A DNA stretch of 64,000 nt from Channallabes apus (lineage: Eukaryota > Chordata > Actinopteri > Siluriformes > Clariidae), in the NCBI GenBank assembly GCA_030522415.1, contig CM060109.1, forward strand, positions 6,268,655-6,332,654, in the 5' to 3' direction. The position numbers and the translations under genes were made by a program. Below, piece by piece: positions 34,041 through 49,400 of this stretch. How positions within the stretch are numbered: position 1 is the first letter of the stretch; each line of letters begins with the position of its first letter. The notes under the pieces were generated by a model that saw only the letters and a list, made by a program, of their open reading frames with translations, was not told the DNA's origin and made no database searches.

Positions 34041-35389
34041 CCAGTGTAAGGATCTATCCAATAATGGAAACTTTAAAGCATTTTGTAAGCCGCTCAGTAT
34101 AAGAGTGTCAAAATGTACCTGTAAGAAAAGGCTGTTGATTAGATAAATCGGGTGAGCTGGGAGCTGACAAAGTATTTAAGCTCCACAATGTGCAGGGCAG
34201 GGCAGGGGTCCTCCAGGACCAGAGTTGAGACCCACTGTTGCAGAGTCGTACCCCAAGGGGCGAGAGCTGCCCAAGTAGCAAGGAAATGCAAAGCCAAGGT
34301 GGCTTTAATGTTAATAATTTTAATGTTACAGCTAAGCAGTGTACAGTATGCATCAGTGCCTTTGCAAGCAATAACTCTGTAGCTCAACCGTCTTTGCTTG
34401 GAGCAGTTTTTAAGTTTCTGTTGGCTTTTAAAGAAATACTATCAAGTCTATTTTGAAATAATTGCAACTATATGGTTTTGCACTGTACATGTGAATGTAC
34501 AATGTATGTTCATGGTTCTATTATTAGTGTTCAGTTTAGTTATGGTTCCAGTGTGGGTTGGGTCTCACTGCCTTGCTGCTGGAACCTTATTGCTTTTACT
34601 GTACAAGGTGTTTGGGGAAATCAATCCTTTCCTAAACAATCTTGGGTTCAACCAACCAGCCTGTTCCACCCCCCCATTTACTAGATGAGCTACACTTGCC
34701 TACACTCGCCTTGCCAAAAAAAAAAAGAGAGTGAGCTATTTCAGGACCCACAGCATCATGAAAACAATATATCTAAGAAATATCAGAAATTACTGTAGGT
34801 GGGTTAATAACTGTCCAAGAAATGATTAAACTCTGGAAGGAGCTGAACTAACTATAGGGTTAGTATATAGTTAAGGGTGTATACTATAAGGGTGAACTTC
34901 ATTGAGGAGTTGAATTGGGAGAATGGAGGCTTAGACTTAGCAACTTTATAGGGGCAATAAAATGAAGTCAGCTGATGACCTGAACGTACTGAATCACCAT
35001 GTTATCACATCTATGGAGTTTTTCTTCCTCGATGTTAAGGCCATAAACTGTGAATAAGTGGTTCTGAAAGGATTCCCGGCCACTGTGTTGCACACGGTTA
35101 TGTAAGATACATATAAAGTTGGTTAAATTAAATCTAAGTGGGTAGTGTGTCTATGATTTATAAACGTCCAATTTTGCTCTTGGTATTCTCTACATCAGGT
35201 TATGCTACACTCTAGAGACAATCCTACATGTATATTCCTTTCCCATTCAGAAGAGCCTTGAAATAGAAGTGCTGAACTCAAGAGCCACTCAAGAGCCAAT
35301 TGCATCTTGCTTTAATTTAAAATATGAAAAAGGATGCATTAATGCATTACTGAGACGATTTAAAATGTCTAAGCCAAATTAGTGACGTT
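34041..35389. other. intronic DNA, little recognised
   Basis: No repeat family recognised. Short A-run at about 34717. Confidence 0.4.
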
Positions 35390-35405
35390 ATTTATTCTTA
35401 AACAA

Positions 35406-35634
35406 GGTGGCTCAGTGGTAGGTGTTTCGCCTGCCATGCGGAAGGCCCGGGTTCCATTCCAGCCAGTGCCCACACCCCAGCCACTGGATACAGTGCCGGT
35501 CCCAAGCCCGGATAAAATGGGAGGGCTGCGTCAGGAAGGGCATCCGGCGTAAAACCTGTGCCAAGTTGTAGTGCGGACTGGATATTCCGCTGTGGCAACC
35601 CCTTGCCGGGAGCAGCAGAAGGACCAACAACAAC
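35406..35634 (+). mobile_element. tRNA-derived SINE of a second family
   Basis: Starts ggtggctcagtggtaggtgt with B box gggttccattcc, then the body gagggctgcgtcaggaaggg and tail (CAA)n. A perfect 16-bp target duplication atttattcttaaacaa (35390-35405 and 35635-35650) marks a recent insertion. Confidence 0.95.
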
Positions 35635-35650
35635 ATTTATTCTTAAACAA

Positions 35651-37038
35651 TCGACGGCTTTCTCCTGTCCCCTGATTTGTGAGCTTACTGTATCTATGAA
35701 CGAGTTATGAACTGTATGTATTATTATTAATTTATTTTTTTCAGCACGTTTCCCAACTCAGTCATGTTTTGTTTAATCTTATTGAACAGTCATGTTTGTT
35801 TGGGCTGAAGACGGACAGCGAAAGAGCAAAAAACTGATTCTGTACACTTGCTGCATGTATTTATGAACCATCAGTTAGATGTGACGTTAGATATATAAAT
35901 AAACTTAATACCAAGTAACCTATAAAAACTGATTAATCTGTTTATTAGGCATTAAATATACGTGCACTAATAATTAACCATTATACACATTTATGAATGT
36001 CCACATCCTTATGCATTATCCACTATTTATGTTTTTGCATCAGTACTGTTAAGAGTTAATAAACCGATGGCGATGTGGTGCAGAGCAAACACTCGGCTGT
36101 CTATGAGCAAACATTCTCTTTAACTTGAGTGAGGACCCTGCTATTTACCCAGACTGGCCCACGTAATGAAAGTGCCACCAGTGATGCATCCTGGGAAATG
36201 GCACAGGGAGTACATCTCCTCTGAGAGACAGAACGGGTCTTTACACACTACGGTTAAAAGCTATCAATATCTGCTCAAGTGTGATTGCTTTCACAAGCCA
36301 AAAAGGTCACAGTGAGCAAATAATATTTGGAGTTTTTTTGGTCTTAGAGCTGTGGTCACTTTGGAAAGTTTGCTTACATAACCTTGCAGCGAATCATACC
36401 AGATCTTAACGAGGAACAATTTATTCTTACATTATATCAAAGAATTTAATATCCAATGCCTGAATGTTCTCATTAATGATCCGTTAAATACGTTTCCAGA
36501 GAATACAGTACAATGCATACTCGAAACGTTTCCTTGGGCTTCTTCTGCTTATGGTTTGAAACAGCTGTATTTAAACCCAGTGACTTCAGCTGCCACATCT
36601 AATAAGAAGACCTACTGTATTAGGACTTGCATACTGTAAGTATTGCGTAACCTTTTCACAATGTGCTGTTATACATGCTACAACTAAAACGGACCATAAA
36701 CTGCCAATAGTATGTCATAAGTCTACAGTTCAAACCAAACCAAGACAAAACATAATCTACAACAAGAAACACCTGTCAATCAACAATCTGTTCCAATATT
36801 TATGGTCACTTAAGGTGGTGGTGGGGGGGGATATGGGTGGGTTAACATGGGCTCTGACGATACTTTAACCTGACAGTGTGGATGCTTTTGATTAACAGGG
36901 ACTGTACAAGTTGTTACAGTTGAGAGTAGGATGGATAGAGGACGATCCTAAAAGAATAATAAAAAGAAATGATCTGGAAGAAACTTTCCAACTGGAAAAC
37001 ATTACTAAGCCTATTTCAAGAGCTACACTGGTTTACAT
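35651..37038. other. intronic DNA, little recognised
   Basis: Unique-looking AT-rich sequence with a short G-run at 36823. Confidence 0.4.
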
Positions 37039-37046
37039 CCAGTGTG

Positions 37047-37521
37047 CAGAACTGGAAAGAGTAATAAAATTTTGTACACAAGTACTGTTACTTCAGTGAA
37101 ATTTTACTTAAGTACAAGTAAAGTTACCATTATAAAAATCTACTCAAGTAAAAGTAAAAAGTAGCTCATTAAAAAATTTACTCAGAGTAAAAGTTACCGA
37201 GTTACTTTATTTATTTATTTTTTTAACAGCGGGGGGGTGGGGGGGTGAGGCATTCTAGCATAGTTCAAAAAAGATGAGCAGATATAAATCTCAAACTAGT
37301 TGTTTTTAACTGAAGGAACACTTTTGCATAATAAAGCTGTTGTCTTTCTTTTGCTTGAAAATCAAAGTGGTCACTTAAATATGGTGTTACGTCCCAGTCT
37401 AGGGTCATACAGCAAAAGAATGGTTCAGGGTTCTATTTTAAACTGTATGGAAATGGTGGTATATGGCAGAAAGAACTAGATCCAATCATTAACTGATGAA
37501 ATAATGAGGTTTGTATATACA

Positions 37522-37589
<68 letters not shown>

Positions 37590-38284
37590 AGGAGGAGGAT
37601 CAGATTCAGGATGGACCCAGGCCAAAATAATAAACAAAATGGTATTTATATTTAGTAGCTAGATTACCTGCAATAAATAAATAAATAAATAAATAAAAAA
37701 TACAGGTACCTTCCGGACTCCCTAAACCAAAAACAGTGAAATTATCTACAAATATATACAAAGATCAACCAAACCAAAGGGACAAAGCAATAATCAAAGT
37801 CAATGGGAGGCAAAAAGTCAAAACCGGAATACACAACCAAATATCAAAACGCCAAAATCACAACCTCTTTCATCTTTCCTGCGTTGCTCTCCTATTTATC
37901 TACGTATAGTCGCGCTAGTCGATGACGTCACTCTTAGGGCGGAAGCGACTGTGTGGAAGGTCAGGAAGGTGCTGATGTGGAGACAGTCAGAAAACCTGGA
38001 GTGGAGTCTGGAGCGGCGCGCGACCAGGACATGATACACACACGCGGCGCAACGGAGCATTTATAAAGCATAATATTTTTATTTTATCATTTTCATTCAT
38101 TTATTTTTTTACTCAGTAGCGAATATGATTTAAAATGTAGCGAATTACAATACTTCAAACAAAACGTACTTAAGTAAAAGTAAAATTACAGATTTTTAAA
38201 ACTACTTTAAAAAGTAGAAATACACAAAAAAACTACTCAATTACAGTAACGCGAGTAAATGTAATTCGTTACTTTCCACCTCTG
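37047..38284. mobile_element. hAT-like element carrying a CA array
   Basis: Inverted ends: cagaactggaaagagtaa at the left; the right end's reverse complement is cagaggtggaaagtaacg. Flanks ccagtgtg and cctgtgtt match at 6 of 8 positions, consistent with an aged 8-bp hAT duplication. The interior has the 'acttaagtaaaagtaaa' pattern. A (CA)n of about 32 units lies at 37525-37588 and an (AAAT)n at 37671-37698. No transposase. Confidence 0.75.
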
Positions 38285-39198
38285 CCTGTGTTTTATACCG
38301 ATTCTGACAAGAGAGAAGGATGGAAATGCAAAGCTATCAAATCATTTAACTGCAGCACAAGTGAGGGTGTCAATACTTTTTCCATATTTGAATGTAGTGT
38401 GTAAACAGGAAGTTAAAAACCCAGATGAAGTCTGTTTTGATTTTGAGATATAACGCTATAGAAGGATTAAGGTGATTGAGATGGATACTGTATATCCTCA
38501 TTCATTTAGAATAAAGACGCATCCATCTGCCTTACGTCTCCATCAGAAAGAGACGGGACAGACTTATCGAAATTTTAAACTTTCCAAGTGGTATTATTCA
38601 AGCAGCGACATGGAGAGGATGACAGCTGAATGTGCATTAAAATGCAAAAGAGACCATGCATACGTTTTGCTAAATGATCCAAAACCTGAAAGATGGCCGA
38701 TGGAAGGGTAAAAAAAAAAGGAGAAGGCCATTGGCGAGAGGGAGAGATAACATGTTAGCATGTCTGACCTCTTGTCCTTCTCTGTTTCATTCAGACAAAT
38801 GAGAGATTTAAATGTTAGAGAACACTCTGTGTGCACTTTCCCTCTCAAGGGTGCTGCAAGAAAGACATGATTGATTGTCTTCAAATCTGTAATGGAAGGA
38901 GAGCTCAGTCATGCTGCGGCACAAGGGGGCCAGTTCGGGACACAATAACGAGGGCTGACGGGTGACCGAAAAGGGAAATTATAGATTCCTGAAATCAATG
39001 CTGAAATGTCTGTTTGCGTGTAAAGAGCAGTTAAATTGTCGATCGCTAATGTTTTGCGACACTGTTCACGGAAAAGCCCAGAAAAAGGTGTGTGGATTTC
39101 ATGAAGCTGCAGTACAAGCTCCACCGACTCTTACTGTAAGTGGTTTATCTTCTTCACTACCCACCACCCACTGCTGCCCACTAGTGTGTAAAACTCAC

Positions 39199-39369
39199 TC
39201 GGTTGGAATCGAGGCGTGAGCGAGTGGTGTAGGTGAGAGGGGGGATGTTGAAGGTGTGAGGCACCAGGTACTCCTCAGCATCCATCAGGTCCTCCAGCTC
39301 CTCCTCGTCCAGCAGACTTTGGAAAAACTTACTGTCATTGGGGCTGGGCAGCTTCATCCGGTCATCACC
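39199..39369 (-). CDS. erbb4: erbb4 exon equivalent to human exon 25: start of regulatory tail
   Basis: This 171-bp exon (57 codons, phase 0/0) runs from [17 protein letters not shown], through an acidic block [17 protein letters not shown], to RSRLDSNR. The acceptor is gttcctcag and the donor gtgagt. In human ERBB4 this exon contains NIPPPIYTSR, whose PPIY is a WW-domain ligand. Here the segment reads [10 protein letters not shown], so the PPxY motif is absent while length is unchanged. In human the next exon is either the CYT-1 cassette or exon 27; the phase here permits direct joining to the exon at 30968. Confidence 0.97.
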
Positions 39370-39423
39370 CTGAGGAACAAAAGTGTTACCATCAGAACTG
39401 GAATATTCGGGTACAGGTGTACC

Positions 39424-39560
39424 AGGGGTGTTCAAGTCAAAGCGGGACTTTTGATTTTTCTGCAGGATAACAGAACACGACTATGAGAAGTGATAACTTC
39501 CTTTTATTTCTCTAATCTCCTGATACACTAAAGCACTTATCAATTATTGGTGTAGCTAAC
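39424..39560 (+). mobile_element. mariner end fragment
   Basis: caggggtgttcaagtcaaag followed by the same subterminal sequence as 21773. Truncated. It begins 55 bp upstream (in gene sense) of the exon 25 acceptor. Confidence 0.8.
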
Positions 39561-39944
39561 CACTGATGAGCCCCATGATATATATAATATAGAAATATAA
39601 AAATGTTTGTCATAGTATTTATTTTCTGCTTCTTCTTCTTATTTGTATTATTTGTATTATTTCGATTGGAGTGCCTTTTAAGGGGATCTATCATGGAAAA
39701 TTCACTTTTTTCCCCATTTCTTTTACTTTTTTACATAGTAGATTTCCTTAATCTCCTTTTTTTTTTATAATTTGTAACTTACTTTGTCATCCATCCATGA
39801 TGAATATCACAAGTTATAAATAGTAATTTATAGCTAAGCAATTTATTAACTAGCAAAGCAAATGAAATTATAAAATAACTATAAAATCAAAGTGTTATTT
39901 TCAGAGTAAGGTCAGAAGAATAAAATAACGTAAGTAATATTTAC

Positions 39945-40110
39945 ATTTTCTGCATTTGGCAAGTCGCTCGACTTTTTTAAAAATCTAATTTTACATCAGG
40001 GTTAAAGGCCTTGCTCAACGACCCAACAGTGGCAACTTGGTGGTTTTGGGGTTTGAACCTGAGACCATCCACTCGGTACGCCAACGCCTTAACCACTGAG
40101 AGACTCCTAC
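39945..40110 (+). repeat. teleost interspersed repeat, second copy
   Basis: Same core as 8406-8605 (gcatttggca..., cccaacagtggcaacttggt), more diverged. Confidence 0.75.
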
Positions 40111-41112
40111 AGTACCTCTAATAACATCAGAAGAGATTTATGCACAATTAGCAGTTGCTATAAAATGGAAAATCAGGATGGAATCAGCTTGTATTCTTCT
40201 GGCTCTCTGACCATGGCAATATTTCCAGATTTATAGCGGTACTGAATTCTGAATACCCAGTATTGCTTCTCCTTAATATAACTTATATGGAACAGCGAAT
40301 AAATTAGTTTTGTGGAACCAGACACACAAAATCCTTTGCTATTCCGGGGGATCGTCCCGAGATCAGGTGGGATTGGAGCTGCGCAAAGACATCGGAATGA
40401 TGGAAATCTGACAACATATACAGTAGCATTATAACTCTGTTTCTGTTTGATTTACAAAACCAAAGTATTTTAACGCCTGTGTTTCACCTTGTTTTATACA
40501 ACAGTTAGTTCTGACCAAAGCAATCTGATTGGACGAAAGCCATTACATGATTAGTGCTGATATAGAGTATAACATCACTGGGACGTTTAACTATAGGTAT
40601 CATTTTGCTTCAGATGTGTCCTAATAATCATTTACCCCCCATCAAGGGCACTACTTAGTGTATAGCTTTATGTTTTCTGCTATTTGCAATTTAACCCTGA
40701 TCAGTTAATTATCTTCGAGGCTATTTTAAAGCAGAATAAGTTGAAATATAAAGTAAATCTGGTAAGTTCCTCAGGACTGCCCAACACCTCCATGGTTTAT
40801 TCTCCTCACCTTTTGGCTACAGAATACCGGGAATAATTTAACACTACTTTCACCTCTTAATTACTTTAATTAGTTGTCGCCAGCTCAGCTAGTCGTGGTC
40901 AGTGAGTTCCACCAGTCATGGAAGGATATGTGTGGGCGGAGCAAAATACCTGGTTAAATTAACAAACAGATCATAATCTGTTGATAATAAATGGTGTTTG
41001 TGGGACTGTTGAATTAAAGCGATGTCACACTCGAGGCCGTGCTGTTATCCTGATATTCAGCACAACAGCACTCTCACTCATGTGATCTATTGCTTACATA
41101 ACCTTTACCTCA

Positions 41113-41259
<147 letters not shown>

Positions 41260-41580
41260 TTAAACCAAAACATAGACACCTGATATTGAAGTCTCCAAAA
41301 AGCTACGCAATGCTAAAAGAAAAATAAAGTAGAAGAAAAAAAATCTATATAGCAATAAACAGTAAGGTTTGACATGGCCTGGTCAGAGCGTATTGTACAC
41401 TAGAGGGCCTTAAAAGAGTTCTTCTACTCCATTATTCATCTCTCATTTCTTAAGATTCTTCAAGCAAGCTCTTTCACATCCTTAATGATAATGACTCTGG
41501 AAGTGGCCGAGCGTTCCAAGGAGACGTGATGAAGGACGGTCGTGAAAAAGCAAAGATGCGAGTACAGTACGTGTTCTTAC

Positions 41581-41727
41581 ATTTCACCATGACCATGTAG
41601 ACGTCGATGGTGCAGATGGGAGGCTGAGGGAGGCGTTCCCCTTTCTCCAGCAGGTCAGGAATCTCACGTGTGGGAATTCCGTCATATGGCTTTCCTCCGA
41701 ACGTCATCAGCTCCCAAATAGTCACTC
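41581..41727 (-). CDS. erbb4: erbb4 exon equivalent to human exon 23: kinase C-lobe
   Basis: This 147-bp exon completes the split glycine, then encodes [20 protein letters not shown], continues [28 protein letters not shown], and ends with the first base of a cysteine codon. These are kinase C-lobe helices; the region is almost residue-for-residue the vertebrate ERBB4 sequence. The acceptor is ctaacag and the donor gtaaga. Phase is 1 on both sides. A footprint-type heptamer (TACAGTA) lies in the intron only 12 bp past the exon end, at 41563-41569. Confidence 0.97.
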
Positions 41728-43001
<1,274 letters not shown>

Positions 43002-43199
43002 TCAGTAATGCACTTTACAGCCACATGAGTCTGATGTTACTTGAATTTCCTCAGAATGGAGAAAAAAAAAAGAGATTTTTTTATTCCATTTTTCCTTTTA
43101 TCACACCACCTTAATAGACAGTTGGCTTGATATCTTTTAATATCTTTTTTATTTCAGTTTGGCAGGAAACATCAGTCCATTCATCCATTCGATCACCAC

Positions 43200-43430
43200 C
43201 AGTGTTGGGGGACGTTACTTTTTAAAGTATCAAATTTCATTACACAATTACTGTCTTCAAAAAGTAATCAGTTACATTACATCGTTACTTTCTGATAAAA
43301 GTAACTAGTTCGAGTAGTTTTCTATTGCAAAAAATGAAAACTCCTGTGTAATTCCTCATGCATGTTGTTTTAGTCAAGACCTTTATAATTATTCTACCAT
43401 CATCACTCAGCGAAGTTTGGCCCCTAATCT
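43200..43430. mobile_element. hAT-like repeat, left part
   Basis: Starts cagtgttgggggacgttact followed by aaagtaatcagttacatta, the common fish hAT-type 'agttacttt' end. The right end was not seen; the 21-bp array begins where the element's interior would continue. Confidence 0.55.
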
Positions 43431-43434
43431 GTTA

Positions 43435-46400
43435 ACTACTAATACCTCTATCTCACCTACTAATACCCCTCTCTCACCAACTAATACCCCTCTCTCACCT
43501 ACTAATACCTTTATCTCACCTACTAATACCCCTCTCTCACCTACTAATACCTTTATCTCACCTACTAATACCCCTCTCTCACCTACTAATACCTTTATCT
43601 CACCTACTAAGACCCCTCTCTCACCTACTAATACACCTATCTCACCTACTAATACCTTTATCTCACCTACTAATACCTTTATCTCACCTACTAATACCTT
43701 TCTCACCTACTAATACCCCTCTCTCACCAACTAATACCCCTCTCTCACCTACTAATACCTTTATCTCACCTACTAATACCCCTCTCTCACCTACTAATAC
43801 CTTTATCTCACCTACTAATACCCCTCTCTCACCTACTAATACCTTTATCTCACCTACTAAGACCCCTCTCTCACCTACTAATACCCCAATCTCACCTACT
43901 AATACCTTTATCTCACCTACTAATACCTTTATCTCACCTACTAATACCCCTATCTCACCTACTAATACCCCTATCTCACCTACTAATACCTTTATCTCAC
44001 CTACTAATACCCCTCTCTCACCTACTAATACCCCAATCTCACCTACTAATACCTTTATCTCACCTACTAATACCTTTATCTCACCTACTAATACCCCTAT
44101 CTCACCTACTAATACCCATATCTCACCTACTAATACCTTTATCTCACCTACTAATACCTTTATCTCACCTACTAATACCCCTATCTCACCTACTAATACC
44201 CCAATCTCACCTACTAATACCTTTATCTCACCTACTAATACCTTTATCTCACCTACTAATACCCCTATCTCACCTACTAATACACCTATCTCACCTACTA
44301 ATACCCCTCTCTCACCTACTAATACCCCTCTCTCACCTACTAATACCCCTCTCTCACCTACTAATACCTTTATCTCACCTACTAATACCCCTCTCTCACC
44401 TACTAATACCCCTCTCTCACCTACTAATACCCCTATCTCACCTACTAATACCCCTATATCACCTACTAATACCCCTATATCACCTACTAATACCCCTCTC
44501 TCACCTACTAACACCCCTATCTCACCTACTAATACCTTTATCTCACCTACTAATACCCCTATATCACCTACTAATACCCCTCTCTCACCTACTAATACCC
44601 CAATCTCACCTACTAATACCTTTATCTCACCTACTAATACCCCTATATCACCTACTAATACCCCTCTCTCACCTACTAATACCCCAATCTCACCTAGTAA
44701 TACCCCTATCTCACCTACTAATACCCCTCTCTCACCTACTAATACCTTTATCTCACCTACTAATACCCCTCTCTCACCTACTAATACCCCTCTCTCACCT
44801 ACTAATACCCCTCTCTCACCTACTAATACCCCTCTCTCACCTACTAATACCCCTATCTCACCTACTAATACCCCTATATCACCTACTAATACCCCTATAT
44901 CACCTACTAATACCCCTCTCTCACCTACTAATACCCCTCTCTCACCTACTAATACCCCAATCTCACCTACTAATACCCCTATCTCACCTACTAATACCCC
45001 TATCTCACCTACTAATACCCCTCTCTCACCTACTAATACCTTTATCTCACCTACTAATACCCGTCTCTCACCTACTAATACCTTTATCTCACCTACTAAT
45101 ACCCCTATCTCACCTACTAATACCTTTATCTCACCTACTAATACCCCTCTCTCACCTACTAATACCCCTCTCTCACCTACTAATACCCCTATCTCACCTA
45201 CTAATACCTTTATCTCACATACTAATACCCCTATCTCACCTACTAATACCCCTATCTCACCTAATAATACCCCTATCTCACCTACTAATACCCCTCTCTC
45301 ACCTACTAATACCCCTATCTCACCCACTAATACCCCAATCTCACCTACTAATACCCCTCTCTCACCTACTAATACCCCTCTCTCACCTACTAATACCCCT
45401 CTCTCACCTACTAATACCCCTCTCTCACCTACTAATACCCCTCTCTCACCTACTAATACCCCTCTCTCACCTACTAATACCCCAATCTGACCTACTAATA
45501 CCCCACTCTCACCTACTAATACCCCTCTCTCACCTACTAATACCCCTCTCTCACCTACTAATACCTTTATCTCACCTACTAATACCCCTCTCTCACCTAC
45601 TAATACCCCTCTCTCACCTACTAATACCCCAATCTCACCTACTAATACCCCTCTCTCACCTACTAATACCCCAATCTGACCTACTAATACCCCACTCTCA
45701 CCTACTAATACCCCTCTCTCACCTACTAATACCCCTCTCTCACCTACTAATACCTTTATCTCACCTACTAATACCCCTCTCTCACCTACTAATACCCCTC
45801 TCTCACCTACTAATACCCCAATCTCACCTACTAATACCCCTCTCTCACCTACTAATACCCCTCTCTCACCTACTAATACCCCTCTCTCACCGACTAATAC
45901 CCCTCTCTCACCGACTAATACCCCAATCTCACCTACTAATACCCCTCTCTCACCTACTAATACCCCTCTTTCACCTAATAATACCCCTATCTCACCCACT
46001 AATACCCCAATCTCACCTACTAATACCCCTATCTCACCTACTAATACCTTTATCTCACCTACTAATACCCCTATCTCACCTACTAATACCCCTCTCTCAC
46101 CTACTAATACCCCTCTCTCACCTACTAATACCCCTCTCTCACCTACTAACACCCCTATCTCACCTACTAATACCTTTATCTCACCTACTAATACCCCTAT
46201 ATCACCTACTAATACCCCTCTCTCACCTACAGTACTAATACCCCAATCTCACCTACTAATACCCCTCTCTCACCTACTAATACCCCTATATCACCTACTA
46301 ATACCCCTCTCTCACCTACTAATACCCCTATCTCACCTACTAATACCTTTATCTCACCTACTAATACCCCTCTCTCACCTACTAATACCCCTCTCTCACC

Positions 46401-49400
46401 TACTAATACCCCTCTCTCACCTACTAATACCCCTCTCTCACCTACTAATACCCCTATCTCACCTACTAATACCCCTATCTCACCTACTAATACCCCTATC
46501 TCACCTACTAATACCCCAATCTCACCTACTAATACCCCTCTCTCACCTACTAATACCCCTATCTCACCCATTAATACCCCAATCTCACCTACTAATACCC
46601 CTATCTCACCTACTAATACCCCAATCTGACCTACTAATACCCCACTCTCACCTACTAATACCCCTCTCTCACCTACTAATACCCCTCTCTCACATACTAA
46701 TACCTTTATCTCACCTACTAATACCCCTATATCACCTACTAATACCCCTCTCTCACCTACTAATACCCCAATCTCACCTACTAATACCCCTCTCTCACCT
46801 ACTAATACCCCTCTCTCACCTACTAATACCCCAATCTCACCTACTAATACCCCTCTCTCACCTACTAATACCCCTCTTTCACCCAATAATACCCCTATCT
46901 CACCCACTAATACCCCAATCTCACCTACTAATACCCCTATCTCACCTACTAATACCTTTATCTCACCTACTAATACCCTTATCTCACCTACTAATACCCC
47001 TCTCTCACCTACTAATACCCCTATCTCACCTACTAATACCTTTATCTCGCCTACTAATACCCCTATCTCACCTACTAATACCCCTATCTCACCTACTAAT
47101 ACCCTTCTCTCACCTACTAATACCCCTATCTCACCTACTAATACCCCTCTCTCACCTACTAATACCCCTATCTCACCCACTAATACCCCAATCTCACCCA
47201 CTAATACCCCTATCTCACCTACTAATACCCCTATCTCACCTACTAATACCCCTATCTCACCTACTAATACCCCTCTCTCACCTACTAATACCTTTATCTC
47301 ACCTACTAATACCCGTCTCTCACCTACTAATACCTTTATCTCACCTACTAATACCCCTATCTCACCTACTAATACCTTTATCTCACCTACTAATACCCCT
47401 CTCTCACCTACTAATACCCCTCTCTCACCTACTAATACCCCTATCTCACCTACTAATACCTTTATCTCACCTACTAATACCCCTATCTCACCTACTAATA
47501 CCCCTATCTCACCTACTAATACCCCTCTCTCACCTACTAATACCCCTCTCTCACCTACTAATACCCCTCTCTCACCTACTAATACCCTTATCTCACCTAC
47601 TAATACCCCTATCTCACCTACTAATACCCCTATCTCACCTACTAATACCCCTATCTCACCTACTAATACCCCAATCTCACCTACTAATACCCCACTCTCA
47701 CCTACTAATACCCCTCTCTCACCTACTAATACCCCTCTCTCACCCACTAATACCCCAATCTCACCCACTAATACCCCTATCTCACCTACTAATACCCCTA
47801 TCTCACCTACTAATACCCCTATCTCACCTACTAATACCTTTATCTCACCTACTAATACCCGTCTCTCACCTACTAATACCTTTATCTCACCTACTAATAC
47901 CCCTATCTCACCTACTAATACCTTTATCTCACCTACTAATACCCCTCTCTCACCTACTAATACCCCTATCTCACCTACTAATACCCCTCTCTCACCTACT
48001 AATACCCCAATCTGACCTACTAATACCCCTCTCTCACCTACTAATACCCCTCTCTCACCTACTAATACCCCTATCTCACCTACTAATACCCCTCTCTCAC
48101 CTACTAATACCCCTCTCTCACCTACTAATACCCCTCTCTCACCTACTAATACCCCTCTCTCACCTACTAATACCCCTCTCTCACCTACTAATACCCCAAT
48201 CTGACCTACTAATACCCCACTCTCACCTACTAATACCCCTCTCTCACCTACTAATACCCCTCTCTCACCTACTAATACCTTTATCTCACCTACTAATACC
48301 CCTCTCTCACCTACTAATACCCCTCTCTCACCTACTAATACCCCAATCTCACCTACTAATACCCCTCTCTCACCTACTAATACCCCTCTCTCACCTACTA
48401 ATACCCCTCTCTCACCGACTAATACCCCTCTCTCACCGACTAATACCCCAATCTCACCTACTAATACCCCTCTCTCACCTACTAATACCCCTCTTTCACC
48501 TAATAATACCCCTATCTCACCCACTAATACCCCAATCTCACCTACTAATACCCCTATCTCACCTACTAATACCTTTATCTCACCTACTAATACCCCTATC
48601 TCACCTACTAATACCCCTCTCTCACCTACTAATACCCCTCTCTCACCTACTAATACCCCTCTCTCACCTACTAACACCCCTATCTCACCTACTAATACCT
48701 TTATCTCACCTACTAATACCCCTATATCACCTACTAATACCCCTCTCTCACCTACAGTACTAATACCCCAATCTCACCTACTAATACCCCTCTCTCACCT
48801 ACTAATACCCCTATATCACCTACTAATACCCCTCTCTCACCTACTAATACCCCTATCTCACCTACTAATACCTTTATCTCACCTACTAATACCCCTCTCT
48901 CACCTACTAATACCCCTCTCTCACCTACTAATACCCCTATCTCACCTACTAATACCCCTATCTCACCTACTAATACCCCTATCTCACCTACTAATACCCC
49001 TATCTCACCTACTAATACCCCAATCTCACCTACTAATACCCCTCTCTCACCTACTAATACCCCTATCTCACCCACTAATACCCCAATCTCACCTACTAAT
49101 ACCCCTATCTCACCTACTAATACCCCAATCTGACCTACTAATACCCCACTCTCACCTACTAATACCCCTCTCTCACCTACTAATACCCCTCTCTCACATA
49201 CTAATACCTTTATCTCACCTACTAATACCCCTATATCACCTACTAATACCCCTCTCTCACCTACTAATACCCCAATCTCACCTAGTAATACCCCTCTCTC
49301 ACCTACTAATACCCCTCTCTCACCTACTAATACCCCTCTCTCACCTACTAATACCCCAATCTCACCTACTAATACCCCTCTCTCACCTACTAATACCCCT

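Larger units (their letters stand above)
30969..39198 (-). other. erbb4 intron between exons 25 and 27
   Basis: An 8.2-kb intron. It holds a (CA/TG)n, a mariner with a nested LINE piece, a Tc1-like fossil, a young SINE with a 16-bp target duplication, and an hAT-like element. In human the CYT-1 cassette exon (16 codons with PPAYTPM) lies in this interval. I scanned the minus strand for such a block and did not find one. Confidence 0.8.
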
